Origin: CAZPZZ01 sp964591245
GTDB taxonomy: Bacteria > Acidobacteriota > Vicinamibacteria > Vicinamibacterales > UBA8438
NCBI GenBank assembly: GCA_964591245.1
Contig: CAZPZZ010000196.1
Span: 1 to 6,577 of the forward strand
DNA length: 6,577 bases
Reading direction: 5' to 3'
The position numbers were made by a program, and so were the translations under genes. Below, piece by piece: positions 1 through 6,078 of this stretch. Each line of letters begins with the position of its first letter. Positions within the stretch are counted from its first letter, which is position 1. A model generated the notes under the pieces. That model saw nothing but the letters and a program-made list of their open reading frames with translations. It searched no databases and was not told the DNA's origin.

Positions 1-539
1 CGAGTAAAGCGCCGGTAATAATCCACTGCCGAGATCAGCGCAGTCACCAGCACCACCCAAAGTGCGATCTGCCCTAACACGAAGAACTGTTGAAGGAATT
101 CACGTCCCAAGATGAGCAAGAGAATTGCGATCACCTCGGACATCATCTTAACTTTGCCGAGTGGTGAAGCCGGAATCGTGACCCCGCGACCGTATGCCAC
201 ACTGCGAAGCACGGTCACGCCAAGTTCCCGACCCAAGATCACGGCCACAATCCAGGCAGGCGCCAACTCCATCTGCACCAAGGACACCAAAGCCGCAGTG
301 ATAAGGAGCTTGTCGGCCAACGGATCCATCAGCTGACCGAAGGTGGTCACCTGTTTCCGACGCCGCGCGAGAAAGCCATCCAGCCAATCGGTGAGCGCTG
401 CCAGCGCGAAGATTCCCGCCCCAACCAGCTCCTTACCAACACCAAAAATGACGGCGCCGTCGAACTTTGTCAGAAGCACGACCACGAGCAGCGGTACCAG
501 AAAAATCCTGGCCAGGGTCAAGCTGTTGGGCAGATTCAT
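1..539 (-). CDS. pgsA: CDP-diacylglycerol--glycerol-3-phosphate 3-phosphatidyltransferase (PgsA), 3' end cut by window edge
   Basis: Makes phosphatidylglycerophosphate from CDP-diacylglycerol and glycerol-3-phosphate, the committed step to phosphatidylglycerol and cardiolipin, in the inner membrane. Reading the minus strand from the ATG at 539 gives 179 residues without a stop, beginning MNLPNSLTLARIFLVPLL. The full CDP-alcohol phosphatidyltransferase signature is present with exact spacing: D51, D54-G55, A58-R59, G68, D72 and D76, the metal and substrate site of the family. Hydrophobic segments lie near residues 9-24, 40-50, 78-102, 134-146 and 152-172. Family members are usually about 180-200 residues, so only the last few codons should be missing; the visible end (SAVDYYRRFT) matches the usual C-terminus. 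The ATG at 539 fits the conserved N-terminus, although no good Shine-Dalgarno precedes it. It diverges from the sugar nucleotidyltransferase gene. Function is nearly certain. Confidence 0.95.
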   Translation of the reverse strand, partial: MNLPNSLTLARIFLVPLLVVVLLTKFDGAVIFGVGKELVGAGIFALAALTDWLDGFLARRRKQVTTFGQLMDPLADKLLITAALVSLVQMELAPAWIVAVILGRELGVTVLRSVAYGRGVTIPASPLGKVKMMSEVIAILLLILGREFLQQFFVLGQIALWVVLVTALISAVDYYRRFT

Positions 540-594
540 CCGGATAACCGGGAGCAGGCCTCGTGGGTCAATCCACGCGGCTCACAGCGACTAC

Positions 595-623
595 ATGTTA
601 CCAGCGCAGCTAAGCTTTGCCTA
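595..623 (-). promoter_or_regulatory. Candidate sigma-70 promoter for pgsA
   Basis: On the minus strand TAGGCA (623-618) and TAACAT (600-595) are separated by exactly 17 bases; each matches 4 of 6 bases of the -35 and -10 consensus. Transcription would start near 588 and leave a leader of about 50 bases. That leader contains a small inverted repeat (CGTGG at 562-566, CCACG at 573-577). The match is weak and was found by eye, so this is only a candidate. Confidence 0.3.
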
Positions 624-644
624 GCCGGCACCGCATTGAGCGAG

Positions 645-653
645 TGTTACAAT
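645..653 (+). promoter_or_regulatory. Extended -10 promoter element just before the nucleotidyltransferase ATG
   Basis: TGTTACAAT is a full extended -10 motif (TGn followed by TACAAT, 5 of 6 consensus bases). No good -35 lies 17 bases upstream (CCGGCA at 625-630), which is common for extended -10 promoters. The hexamer ends 9 bases before the ATG at 663, so transcription would begin at about 659-663, at or just before the start codon. No Shine-Dalgarno is visible there, so the mRNA may be leaderless. Confidence 0.5.
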
Positions 654-662
654 CCCGACGTC

Positions 663-1733
663 ATGAAGGCGGTAATTCTTGCTGGGGGCTTCGGTACGAG
701 ACTACGCCCCATGACCCTGGATACTCCGAAACCTATCGTTCCGATCTTCGACCGACCATTTCTTTTTTACCAACTGGATCTAATCCGACAGGTTCCTGAA
801 ATCGACGAGGTCATTCTCAGCCTGAACTACCGCCCCGACCGAATCGAAAGCCGCGTGGGCCGCGGCCACGAAACGGAACTACCGATACGTTACGTCGTTG
901 AACCCCACCCACTTGGAACCGGAGGCGCAATCAAGTTCGCTTCCCACGGCATCGAGGACACCATTTTGGTCTTCAACGGTGACGTACTCACCGGGATCAA
1001 CCTCAATGCGGTGGTCCAACGCCATCGAGCGCGTAACGCTCGAGCAACCATCGTACTGACCCCAGTCGCAAACCCCTCGGCCTATGGCCTTGTCGAGACA
1101 GACGACAACGACAACGTCCGCCGGTTTGTTGAAAAACCCAAAGCCGACGAAATCTCATGTAACACGATCAACGCTGGCATCTATGTTCTTGAGCCGGACA
1201 CATTCGACCGAATTCCGAAGGACACGCCCTGGTCCATCGAACGAAAGTACTTTCCTTCCCTAATAGAACGAGCCGAAACCTTCGTCGCGCATATCGATGA
1301 TGGATACTGGCTCGATATCGGCACTCCGGCCAGTTATGTCCAAGCTCACCGGGATCTCATGGCCCAGCGCTGCCCTGCCGGGCCGTTTGCGGGACGGGCC
1401 GAGGATTTCGTGTATATCGCCTCCTCCGGAGTTGTTTCTCCAGAAGCCGACCTCAGGGGGCCGTGTTACGCCGGCGCCGGTTCGGTGATCGACAACGGCG
1501 CGCGGGTCGGACCTGAGTCCGTGATCGGCTCCGGTTGCACCGTCGGACCCGGCGCCGTCGTCGAACGATCGATCTTAGGGCCAGGGACGGTACTGGAACG
1601 CGAATCCACGGTGCGCGATGCCGTACTCGGAGACGGCTGTCGCGTGGCCGAACATGCCCACATTGGCGCGGGCGTCATCTTGGGCCGCGGCTCAATGGTG
1701 TCCGCCTATAGCCGCATACCCGGAACAGAGTAG
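663..1733 (+). CDS. Sugar-1-phosphate nucleotidyltransferase, GMPP type (probable mannose-1-phosphate guanylyltransferase)
   Basis: Transfers a nucleotidyl group from NTP to a sugar-1-phosphate, releasing pyrophosphate; GTP plus mannose-1-P giving GDP-mannose is the best guess. The 356-residue protein has an N-terminal GT-A-like domain (about 1-230) with the signature AGGFGTRLRPMT at 7-18, PKP at 22-24, EPHPLGTGGAI at 80-90, the metal-binding FNGDVL at 104-109, VEKP at 156-159, NAGIYV at 170-175 and DIGTP at 218-222. A left-handed beta-helix follows (about 255-348) with hexapeptide-type turns such as GAGSVI, GPESVI and GSGCTV. This two-domain layout is that of GMP pyrophosphorylase and related NDP-sugar synthases. 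The reading frame extends up to a TTG at 636, but the extra codons overlap the -10 element and the conserved MKAVILAGG start is the ATG at 663. The phosphohexomutase gene follows after 5 bases, evidently in one transcript. A glucose-1-P specificity cannot be excluded. Confidence 0.9.
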   Translation: MKAVILAGGFGTRLRPMTLDTPKPIVPIFDRPFLFYQLDLIRQVPEIDEVILSLNYRPDRIESRVGRGHETELPIRYVVEPHPLGTGGAIKFASHGIEDTILVFNGDVLTGINLNAVVQRHRARNARATIVLTPVANPSAYGLVETDDNDNVRRFVEKPKADEISCNTINAGIYVLEPDTFDRIPKDTPWSIERKYFPSLIERAETFVAHIDDGYWLDIGTPASYVQAHRDLMAQRCPAGPFAGRAEDFVYIASSGVVSPEADLRGPCYAGAGSVIDNGARVGPESVIGSGCTVGPGAVVERSILGPGTVLERESTVRDAVLGDGCRVAEHAHIGAGVILGRGSMVSAYSRIPGTE

Positions 1734-1738
1734 AGAAC

Positions 1739-3097
1739 ATGCCTACGGTTGTACCCAGTGTCTTCAAGGCCTATGACGTGCGTGGTCTATATCCCAATGA
1801 GATCAATGAACCCCTAGCGGAACTCATTGGACGCGGATTCGTAGCGCACCTGAACGCTCAATGCATCGCTGTCAGTCGCGACATGCGCCTCTCCTCGCCA
1901 ACCATTGCACGGGCGTTCATCGCGGGCGCTCGTGCTCAAGGCGCTGACGTCGTAGACATTGGACTAATGGGCACCGACCAACTGTATTTCGCGGTCGCAA
2001 GCCACCAGTTCGATGGCGGCGCACAGATCACAGCCTCTCACAACCCGGGCCAATACAACGGAATCAAGCTCGTCGGCAAGGAAGCATTGCCCTTACGAGG
2101 CGACGCCGGCATCGCGGATATCCGAGACATGCTCCTGTCCGATTCCCTACCATCGCCAGCAGCCTCTCCTGGGGGTTACAGCGACCTTCAGGTGTTTGAC
2201 GATTACCTAGACCACATTCTGAAATTCATCGACCAGTCGACCCTTCAACCGTTCTCGCTTGTACTAGACGCCGGCAGCGGGATCGCAGGCATCATCGCCC
2301 CCACACTCTTTGATCGACTACCATGTCAGACCACTCGACTGTGCTTCGAGGTTGACGGCACATTTCCACATCACGAAGCAAATCCCCTCATTGACGAGAA
2401 TCGCCGCGGCCTCGTCGACGCCGTGCAGGCAAAATCTGCTGACGCCGGAATCGCATGGGATGGTGACGCCGATCGGTGTTTCTTCGTCGACGGTGAGGGA
2501 GAATTCATTTCGGGAGACTTTATCACCGCCTTACTGGCCGAATCCTTCCTGCGCAAGACCCCCGGAGCGACCGTGGTCTACGACGTGCGGGCCAGTTACG
2601 CGGTCAAGGACACTGTTGCGGCGCTGGGCGGGCGCGCAGTGATGAACCGTGTGGGCCATGCTTTCTTCAAGCACCGCATGCGCGAGGAACGCGCTGTCTT
2701 CGGTGGCGAGGTTACGGGACACTACTATTTCCGCGACAATTTTTACGCGGACAATGGATTCATCCCGGCTCTCCTTATCCTGGAACTGATGTCGGTGCGT
2801 GGCCAGACGTTACGGGAACTGCTCGCGCCCTACCGCGAGCGGTACTTCATCTCAGGCGAGATCAACACAGTACTCACCGATGCGTCACAGGTGAGCGCAA
2901 AGTTGGATCAGATCGCTGAACGATACGCCGACGGCCACGTCTACCGAATGGACGGCGTGTCCGCAGAGTTTCCAACCTGGCACTTCAACGTCCGGCCCTC
3001 GAATACCGAGCCAATGATCAGGCTCAACCTCGAAGGCTCGTCGCATGCAGAGATGGAAACCAGACGCGATGAATTACTTAGCCTTATTCGAGAGTGA
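1739..3097 (+). CDS. Phosphomannomutase/phosphoglucomutase
   Basis: Interconverts mannose-6-P and mannose-1-P (and usually the glucose equivalents) through a phosphoserine enzyme in the cytoplasm. The 452 residues match the usual length of the bacterial PMM/PGM (CpsG/AlgC) branch of the alpha-D-phosphohexomutase family, and all four active-site loops are present. These are the catalytic serine loop TASHNP (98-103, phospho-Ser100), the metal loop DGDADR (241-246), the sugar-binding loop GGEVTGH (322-328) and the phosphate-binding loop RPSNTEP (419-425). The N-terminal FKAYDVRG is also typical. The sugar loop has Thr326 where AlgC-type enzymes carry Ser, a conservative change. The ATG lies 5 bases after the stop of the nucleotidyltransferase gene with only a weak purine stretch before it, so coupled translation is likely. 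The pair would supply an activated hexose, probably GDP-mannose, for glycan synthesis. No glycosyltransferase is visible to name the final product. Confidence 0.93.
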   Translation: MPTVVPSVFKAYDVRGLYPNEINEPLAELIGRGFVAHLNAQCIAVSRDMRLSSPTIARAFIAGARAQGADVVDIGLMGTDQLYFAVASHQFDGGAQITASHNPGQYNGIKLVGKEALPLRGDAGIADIRDMLLSDSLPSPAASPGGYSDLQVFDDYLDHILKFIDQSTLQPFSLVLDAGSGIAGIIAPTLFDRLPCQTTRLCFEVDGTFPHHEANPLIDENRRGLVDAVQAKSADAGIAWDGDADRCFFVDGEGEFISGDFITALLAESFLRKTPGATVVYDVRASYAVKDTVAALGGRAVMNRVGHAFFKHRMREERAVFGGEVTGHYYFRDNFYADNGFIPALLILELMSVRGQTLRELLAPYRERYFISGEINTVLTDASQVSAKLDQIAERYADGHVYRMDGVSAEFPTWHFNVRPSNTEPMIRLNLEGSSHAEMETRRDELLSLIRE

Positions 3098-3119
3098 TTG
3101 GTCTGCACGACATACCGAC

Positions 3120-3148
3120 TAGATATCAGCGGCGCAGTCCACTAAGAT
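3120..3148 (+). promoter_or_regulatory. Candidate promoter for tRNA-Gly
   Basis: TAGATA (3120-3125) and TAAGAT (3143-3148) are 17 bases apart, each with 4 of 6 consensus matches, and lie in the 66-base gap after the mutase stop codon. Transcription would start around 3155, giving a 5' leader of about 9 bases before the mature tRNA end. A small inverted repeat (AGATC 3145-3149, GATCT 3155-3159) overlaps it. Weak; read-through from the upstream genes is the alternative. Confidence 0.25.
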
Positions 3149-3163
3149 CGCAAAGATCTGATT

Positions 3164-3238
3164 GCGGGAGTAACTCAGTGGTAGAGTCACGGCTTCCCAA
3201 GCCGTAGGTCGCGGGTTCGAACCCCGTCTCCCGCTCCA
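3164..3238 (+). tRNA. tRNA-Gly (anticodon CCC)
   Basis: A complete 75-base cloverleaf including an encoded 3' CCA. The acceptor arms GCGGGAG (3164-3170) and CTCCCGC (3228-3234) pair at all 7 positions, with U as discriminator. The D stem is ACTC/GAGT. The anticodon stem ACGGC/GCCGT encloses the loop TTCCCAA, placing anticodon CCC at 3196-3198, which decodes GGG. The T arm GCGGG-TTCGAAC-CCCGT closes with one G-U pair. The D stem has an A-U pair in place of the common G-C, with both sides changed together, so the fold is kept. It stands alone here, between the mutase and bactofilin genes. Confidence 0.97.
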
Positions 3239-3255
3239 TTCTTGAACGAGACGGG
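3223..3255 (+). repeat. Perfect 8-bp inverted repeat linking the tRNA 3' half to its trailer
   Basis: CCCGTCTC (3223-3230, the 3' T stem and start of the 3' acceptor strand) is perfectly complementary to GAGACGGG (3248-3255), with a 17-base loop. A short T run (TTTT, 3266-3269) follows about 10 bases later. In the precursor this pairing would compete with the cloverleaf. It could influence processing or termination, or be chance. Confidence 0.4.
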
Positions 3256-3338
3256 TAGTTGCTACTTTTACAAGATAGAAGACAACAGGAATTAGACTCT
3301 GCGCCAGGCACGAAAGACAGCGACGTACTCAGCTCCCC

Positions 3339-3839
3339 ATGTCGACGACTGATCGGTACCCATCCCTGCGCGTTGCCGCGGACCCCTCGCCAGAGAGCCA
3401 CGAGGATTCTTCATTGCGGCCGGCCGGTGTAACGGCACTCGGCCCTGGCGTCACCGTTAAAGGCACGCTAACCGCTAACGAGCACTTGATTATCGAAGGA
3501 CGTTTCGAGGGCGAACTCGTGGTTCCAGGCTACGGCGTAGCCGTCAGTGGGGCGGCGAACGTGCAGGGAGACGTCTGTGCAGAGACCATCACCGTCCTAG
3601 GCCGAGCCACAGGCAATCTCACTGCGTCTTCACTCATCGAATTACGAGCATCTTCAGTGGTCACCGGACGCATCGTAGCCCCTCAACTAAGCATTGAAGA
3701 CGGCGCCGTCTTCAATGGCACTGTCGATCCGAGCAAAACCGATGCGGCACTTGCTGTCGTTCGACACAAAGTGCAGAGCCTCGGTGGCAACCCACAGAGA
3801 CCGGTTCCCACCGAAGCCCCAACACGGGCCAAAGAATAG
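3339..3839 (+). CDS. Bactofilin family polymer-forming cytoskeletal protein
   Basis: Bactofilins self-assemble without nucleotides into filaments at the inner face of the membrane and help to place cell-wall enzymes or set cell shape. The 166-residue product has a disordered N-terminus (1-32), a bactofilin core (about 33-135) and a charged, proline-containing tail. The core shows the short-period beta-helix pattern of the family: GPGVTVKGTL (35-44), IIEGRFEGEL (51-60), VQGDVCAETITVLGRATGNL (75-94), VVTGRIVAPQLSIEDGAVF (107-125) and FNGTV (125-129). The GAVFNG end of the core is especially characteristic. No signal peptide or membrane segment is seen. The ATG at 3339 has no clear Shine-Dalgarno, but no better start is visible. 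Many bactofilin genes sit beside an M23 endopeptidase gene; none is seen here. It converges on the HU gene. Confidence 0.9.
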   Translation: MSTTDRYPSLRVAADPSPESHEDSSLRPAGVTALGPGVTVKGTLTANEHLIIEGRFEGELVVPGYGVAVSGAANVQGDVCAETITVLGRATGNLTASSLIELRASSVVTGRIVAPQLSIEDGAVFNGTVDPSKTDAALAVVRHKVQSLGGNPQRPVPTEAPTRAKE

Positions 3840-3844
3840 ACCTA

Positions 3845-3895
3845 AACCGGCAACGTCCGACCAGGCCCCCCCGGCCGGACGCTGACATTCCGGTT
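3845..3895. terminator. Nested inverted repeats between convergent genes, candidate two-way terminator
   Basis: Between the bactofilin stop (3839) and the HU stop codon (3894-3896), CGTCCG (3854-3859) pairs with CGGACG (3876-3881). Outside it AACCGG (3845-3850) pairs with CCGGTT (3890-3895), the last bases overlapping the HU stop codon. The loop is C-rich (seven C at 3866-3872). No run of T follows on either strand, so this is not a textbook intrinsic terminator. Its place between tail-to-tail genes is what suggests the role. Confidence 0.45.
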
Positions 3896-4226
3896 AAACC
3901 ATGTCCTTGAGCTTCTTCAGTGGAAGAATCTTTACGCGGGTGCTCGCAGGCTTTGCCTTGACGTCCATCAATTCGCCAGGCTTGAACGGATTCGGCACGT
4001 TCTTCTTCGCCCGTTGAGCTGGCTTCTTGACCGTCTTGATTTTCAACAGGCCAGGGATTGTGCAGTTCCCGACCGCGCCCTTCTTGACGTGCCTCTCAAT
4101 GACGGACTCCAATGCTTCGAACACCGAAGCGACCTGTCGCCTCGACAGCTCGGTGCTCTCTGCAATATCTGACAACATTTGAGTCTTCGTCATCGCGCCG
4201 GTCAGTTTTTTAACTCTTGCCAACAT
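3894..4226 (-). CDS. HU/IHF-family DNA-binding protein
   Basis: A small basic nucleoid-associated protein that should bind and bend DNA as a dimer. From the ATG at 4226 it has 110 residues. A short basic N-terminal tail (1-11) leads into the helical dimerisation part TKTQMLSDIAESTELSRRQV (13-32) and on to about residue 50. Then come TIPGLLKIKTVKKPA (56-70), the DNA-binding arm with PNPFKPGE (78-85, Pro80 at the expected intercalating NP position), and the C-terminal VKILPLKKLKDMV (98-110). This matches the HU subgroup with PNPFKPGE in place of the classical NPxTGE. The frame is open to a GTG at 4268, but AGGAGG (4234-4229) lies just before 4226 and decides against it. The spacing to the ATG is short (2 bases), so TTG at 4223 or the ATG at 4193 remain possible. 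The beta-propeller gene lies 57 bases upstream on the same strand, so co-transcription is possible. Confidence 0.88.
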   Translation of the reverse strand: MLARVKKLTGAMTKTQMLSDIAESTELSRRQVASVFEALESVIERHVKKGAVGNCTIPGLLKIKTVKKPAQRAKKNVPNPFKPGELMDVKAKPASTRVKILPLKKLKDMV

Positions 4227-4234
4227 TCCCTCCT
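4227..4234 (-). promoter_or_regulatory. Strong Shine-Dalgarno deciding the HU start
   Basis: The minus strand reads AGGAGGGA immediately before the ATG at 4226. It places the start downstream of the open GTG at 4268. Its distance to the ATG is tighter than ideal, whereas the next codon, TTG at 4223, would be 5 bases away. Confidence 0.6.
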
Positions 4235-4283
4235 GTGGGTGAGTAACGACGGTACTGTGTGCAATCACATGATAACCCGAACA

Positions 4284-5654
4284 TCAGTAGTCCGCGGCTC
4301 TTAGAGACGAGCGAATAATCTCGCGATCATTACGGTGCACTACGTGGCCATTCGCGTACGCGGGATGAGTCCAGTTCACCATACGCTCCGCGATGCGCCC
4401 GTGAGGCGTGCGGGAACCTGAACCAGACGTCGGAGAAATCAGTCTCGTGCGGTCGAGTTCAACGTAGCCGGCAGGGGTGAACTGGGCCAGGATCAAAAAG
4501 CCTTCGTCATTGTTGACGAAATACCGTTCCTTGTGCTGCACAAGGAACGCTGTACTCCACCTTGCCTGCGCAGTCATGTCTGGACTCATCCATAACCGTT
4601 CGCCGGTACGAGCATCAAGCCCCCGCAGCTCGCCGTAACTGCCTACACCATAAATGTAATCTCCGATGATGAGCGGGGTCGTCGCCATCGCGTGCAAGGT
4701 ATCGGTGTCGCCCGGACGCTCACTCCGGCTCTGGCCCTGCCACAACCTCGTCGCATCCGGGCGATCTTGATTCAGTCGCATCATCAACGACCCTTTGAAA
4801 AACTGCGATACCAAGAGGTACTCGCCACTACGAACGGGAGTGGCAACAGTTACCCCCATCGATACCTCCCACGGCTGTTCCCAGTAGCGCTCGCCAGTCT
4901 CTGGATTCAGAGATGTAAGCGCCTCGGGATGCCAAATGATGAGTTGGCGGGCCCCACCAGCTTCGAAAATCACCGGTTGCGCGTATCCCATCTCCGCTCC
5001 CACCTCGATCGCCCGCCACTGCTCTTCCCCCGTGTACTTGTCAAACGCGATCACCAGCGCATCCGGGAGACCTCCTACGACCGTAATGAGCAAGTCGTTT
5101 TCGACCAACGGTGCGCTCACGATCCCCCACACGGGCACCCGCGTGCCGTACTCTGCAACGAAGTCTTTTTGCCAGAGAATCCCCCCGGTCTCCACGTCGA
5201 AGCAGAACAGCCGCCCGGTCGCGCCAACTATGTAGACGCGATCCCCATCCACAGTCGGGGTTGCTCTCGGCCCTACGGCATAGCTCACGGACATCATACG
5301 GTACGAGGTCTGCCATTCATGGGTCCACAAGACCGCACCTGTTTCCTCGTCAAGAGCCAGCGCCCGCTCGGTCCCGTCCAACGTCCGTGACCCCGGATCC
5401 TCCATCCAATCCGTCACGAAGACCCTGCCGTGGGCAACGGCTGGACCGGAATAGCCAGAGCGTATCGATGTACGCCAACTCACGCGCAATTCATCGGGGA
5501 GCTTTTCTACGATGCCCGTCTCCTGCCAAACACCCAAACGATCGAGACCTCGCCATTGGGGCCAATCATCCGCAAGCACACTTGTTCCCAGCCCCGTGAG
5601 CACGACGCCAACTATCAACGCGATTGACTTTATTTGCGGATACTGCTGTCTCAT
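4284..5654 (-). CDS. Exported PQQ-like beta-propeller repeat protein
   Basis: A 456-residue protein with a Sec signal peptide: basic start MRQQYPQIK, hydrophobic core about 10-22, and likely cleavage after Ala28 (SVLA, then DDWPQWRG). The mature part carries at least five PQQ-type propeller blades ending in the D-xx-TG-xx-W pattern: LDEETGAVLW (101-110), FDVETGGILW (152-161), FDKYTGEEQW (204-213), LNPETGERYW (249-258) and LDARTGERLW (346-355). The C-terminal HRNDREI (440-446) is also usual for this family. Such proteins are periplasmic or secreted; none of the residues of a true quinoprotein dehydrogenase was recognised, so scaffold or binding is safer than enzyme. The frame extends to a GTG at 5678, but GGGAGGAG lies inside that extension, 9 bases before the ATG at 5654, which therefore is the start. 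The HU gene follows on the same strand. Substrate and partner are unknown. Confidence 0.88.
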   Translation of the reverse strand: MRQQYPQIKSIALIVGVVLTGLGTSVLADDWPQWRGLDRLGVWQETGIVEKLPDELRVSWRTSIRSGYSGPAVAHGRVFVTDWMEDPGSRTLDGTERALALDEETGAVLWTHEWQTSYRMMSVSYAVGPRATPTVDGDRVYIVGATGRLFCFDVETGGILWQKDFVAEYGTRVPVWGIVSAPLVENDLLITVVGGLPDALVIAFDKYTGEEQWRAIEVGAEMGYAQPVIFEAGGARQLIIWHPEALTSLNPETGERYWEQPWEVSMGVTVATPVRSGEYLLVSQFFKGSLMMRLNQDRPDATRLWQGQSRSERPGDTDTLHAMATTPLIIGDYIYGVGSYGELRGLDARTGERLWMSPDMTAQARWSTAFLVQHKERYFVNNDEGFLILAQFTPAGYVELDRTRLISPTSGSGSRTPHGRIAERMVNWTHPAYANGHVVHRNDREIIRSSLRAADY

Positions 5655-5865
5655 TACGCCCCACTCCTCCCGTACCACGCCGAAGGGTCGTTGCCACCCG
5701 GAAACTTTCGCCGTGTAGGCGACCGAACCACCGCTTCGCTACCCACCATACCCGTCGAATTCCCGCGTACTAGAAATCCCACTCCATCCGCACCACGGCC
5801 CGCATCCCAATCACCGCCCCACCAGACATGCCGATCATAATGGATGATCTCGTGGCTGTAGTTTT

Positions 5866-5885
5866 GCCAGCAAGCTCGCTCCTGC
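5866..5885 (-). repeat. REP-like imperfect palindrome (single copy in window)
   Basis: The minus strand reads GCAGGAGCGAGCTTGCTGGC, closely resembling the core of Pseudomonas-type REP elements (GGAGCGAGCTTGCTCGC). The core at 5869-5880 is a 12-base near-palindrome with one A-C mismatch per arm. The 6-bp hairpin at 5833-5849 lies 17 bases away. Only one copy is visible, so repeat status is inferred from resemblance and not from counting. Confidence 0.35.
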
Positions 5886-5934
5886 AGCGAACCCAGATCC
5901 TTTCGTTACCGATACGCCCGAAGTCCCCCCAAAC

Positions 5935-6078
5935 CTATCGGAATGGATTTTTCTGTTTCGTCGAGGCCCGACCAATTTCCTCAACTTCCATGTAGAATTC
6001 GCATGCGTCAGCAACGTCGTGGTGCAGTGCCGCATAACTCACGGCGTCCCTGGCACACTCGGGGCGCTCACATGGCAT
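5935..6078 (-). CDS. Possible small Cys/His protein, 47 residues, function unknown
   Basis: Not recognised. From the ATG at 6078 the minus strand encodes 47 residues starting MPCERPECARDAV and ending in a basic tail (KQKNPFR). Cys3 and Cys8 form a CX4C pair, followed by His19-His20 and Cys26, an arrangement that could bind a metal. The segment HHDVADACEFYMEVEEI looks more protein-like than random frames. Against it, the ATG lacks a well-spaced Shine-Dalgarno (GAGAGGG is 13 bases away). An in-frame ATG at 6132 would extend it to 65 residues but overlaps the start codon of the divergent lipoprotein. It could be a real small gene, a remnant of a decayed one, or chance. Confidence 0.3.
   Translation of the reverse strand: MPCERPECARDAVSYAALHHDVADACEFYMEVEEIGRASTKQKNPFR

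Noticed and set aside
148..387. Minus-strand 79-codon frame in the pgsA region
   Set aside because: It is out of frame with pgsA, whose full catalytic motif is read in another frame across the same bases.
3126..3401. Minus-strand 91-codon frame containing RETGFEPATYGLGSRDST
   Set aside because: This is the well-known spurious protein produced by translating the antisense strand of a tRNA gene; it lies over tRNA-Gly and the bactofilin start.
4259..4272. CRP-like half-sites TGTG/CACA between the beta-propeller and HU genes (minus strand)
   Set aside because: Only 4 bases per arm with a 4-base spacer, not the TGTGA-N6-TCACA layout; too short to call.
4692..5390. Plus-strand open frame of 232 codons
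   Set aside because: It lies wholly antisense to the beta-propeller gene. The translation is low-complexity, rich in Arg, Pro and His, without any family motif, as expected for a shadow frame.
5111..5599. Plus-strand open frame of 162 codons
   Set aside because: Antisense to the beta-propeller gene, Arg/Ser/Pro-rich, no recognisable domain.
6051..6066. Sigma-54-like -24/-12 element (TGGCAC, then GGGCG)
   Set aside because: Only the GG and GC cores match at the right spacing; the TTGC of the -12 element is missing, and TGGCAC is explained by the inverted repeat there.
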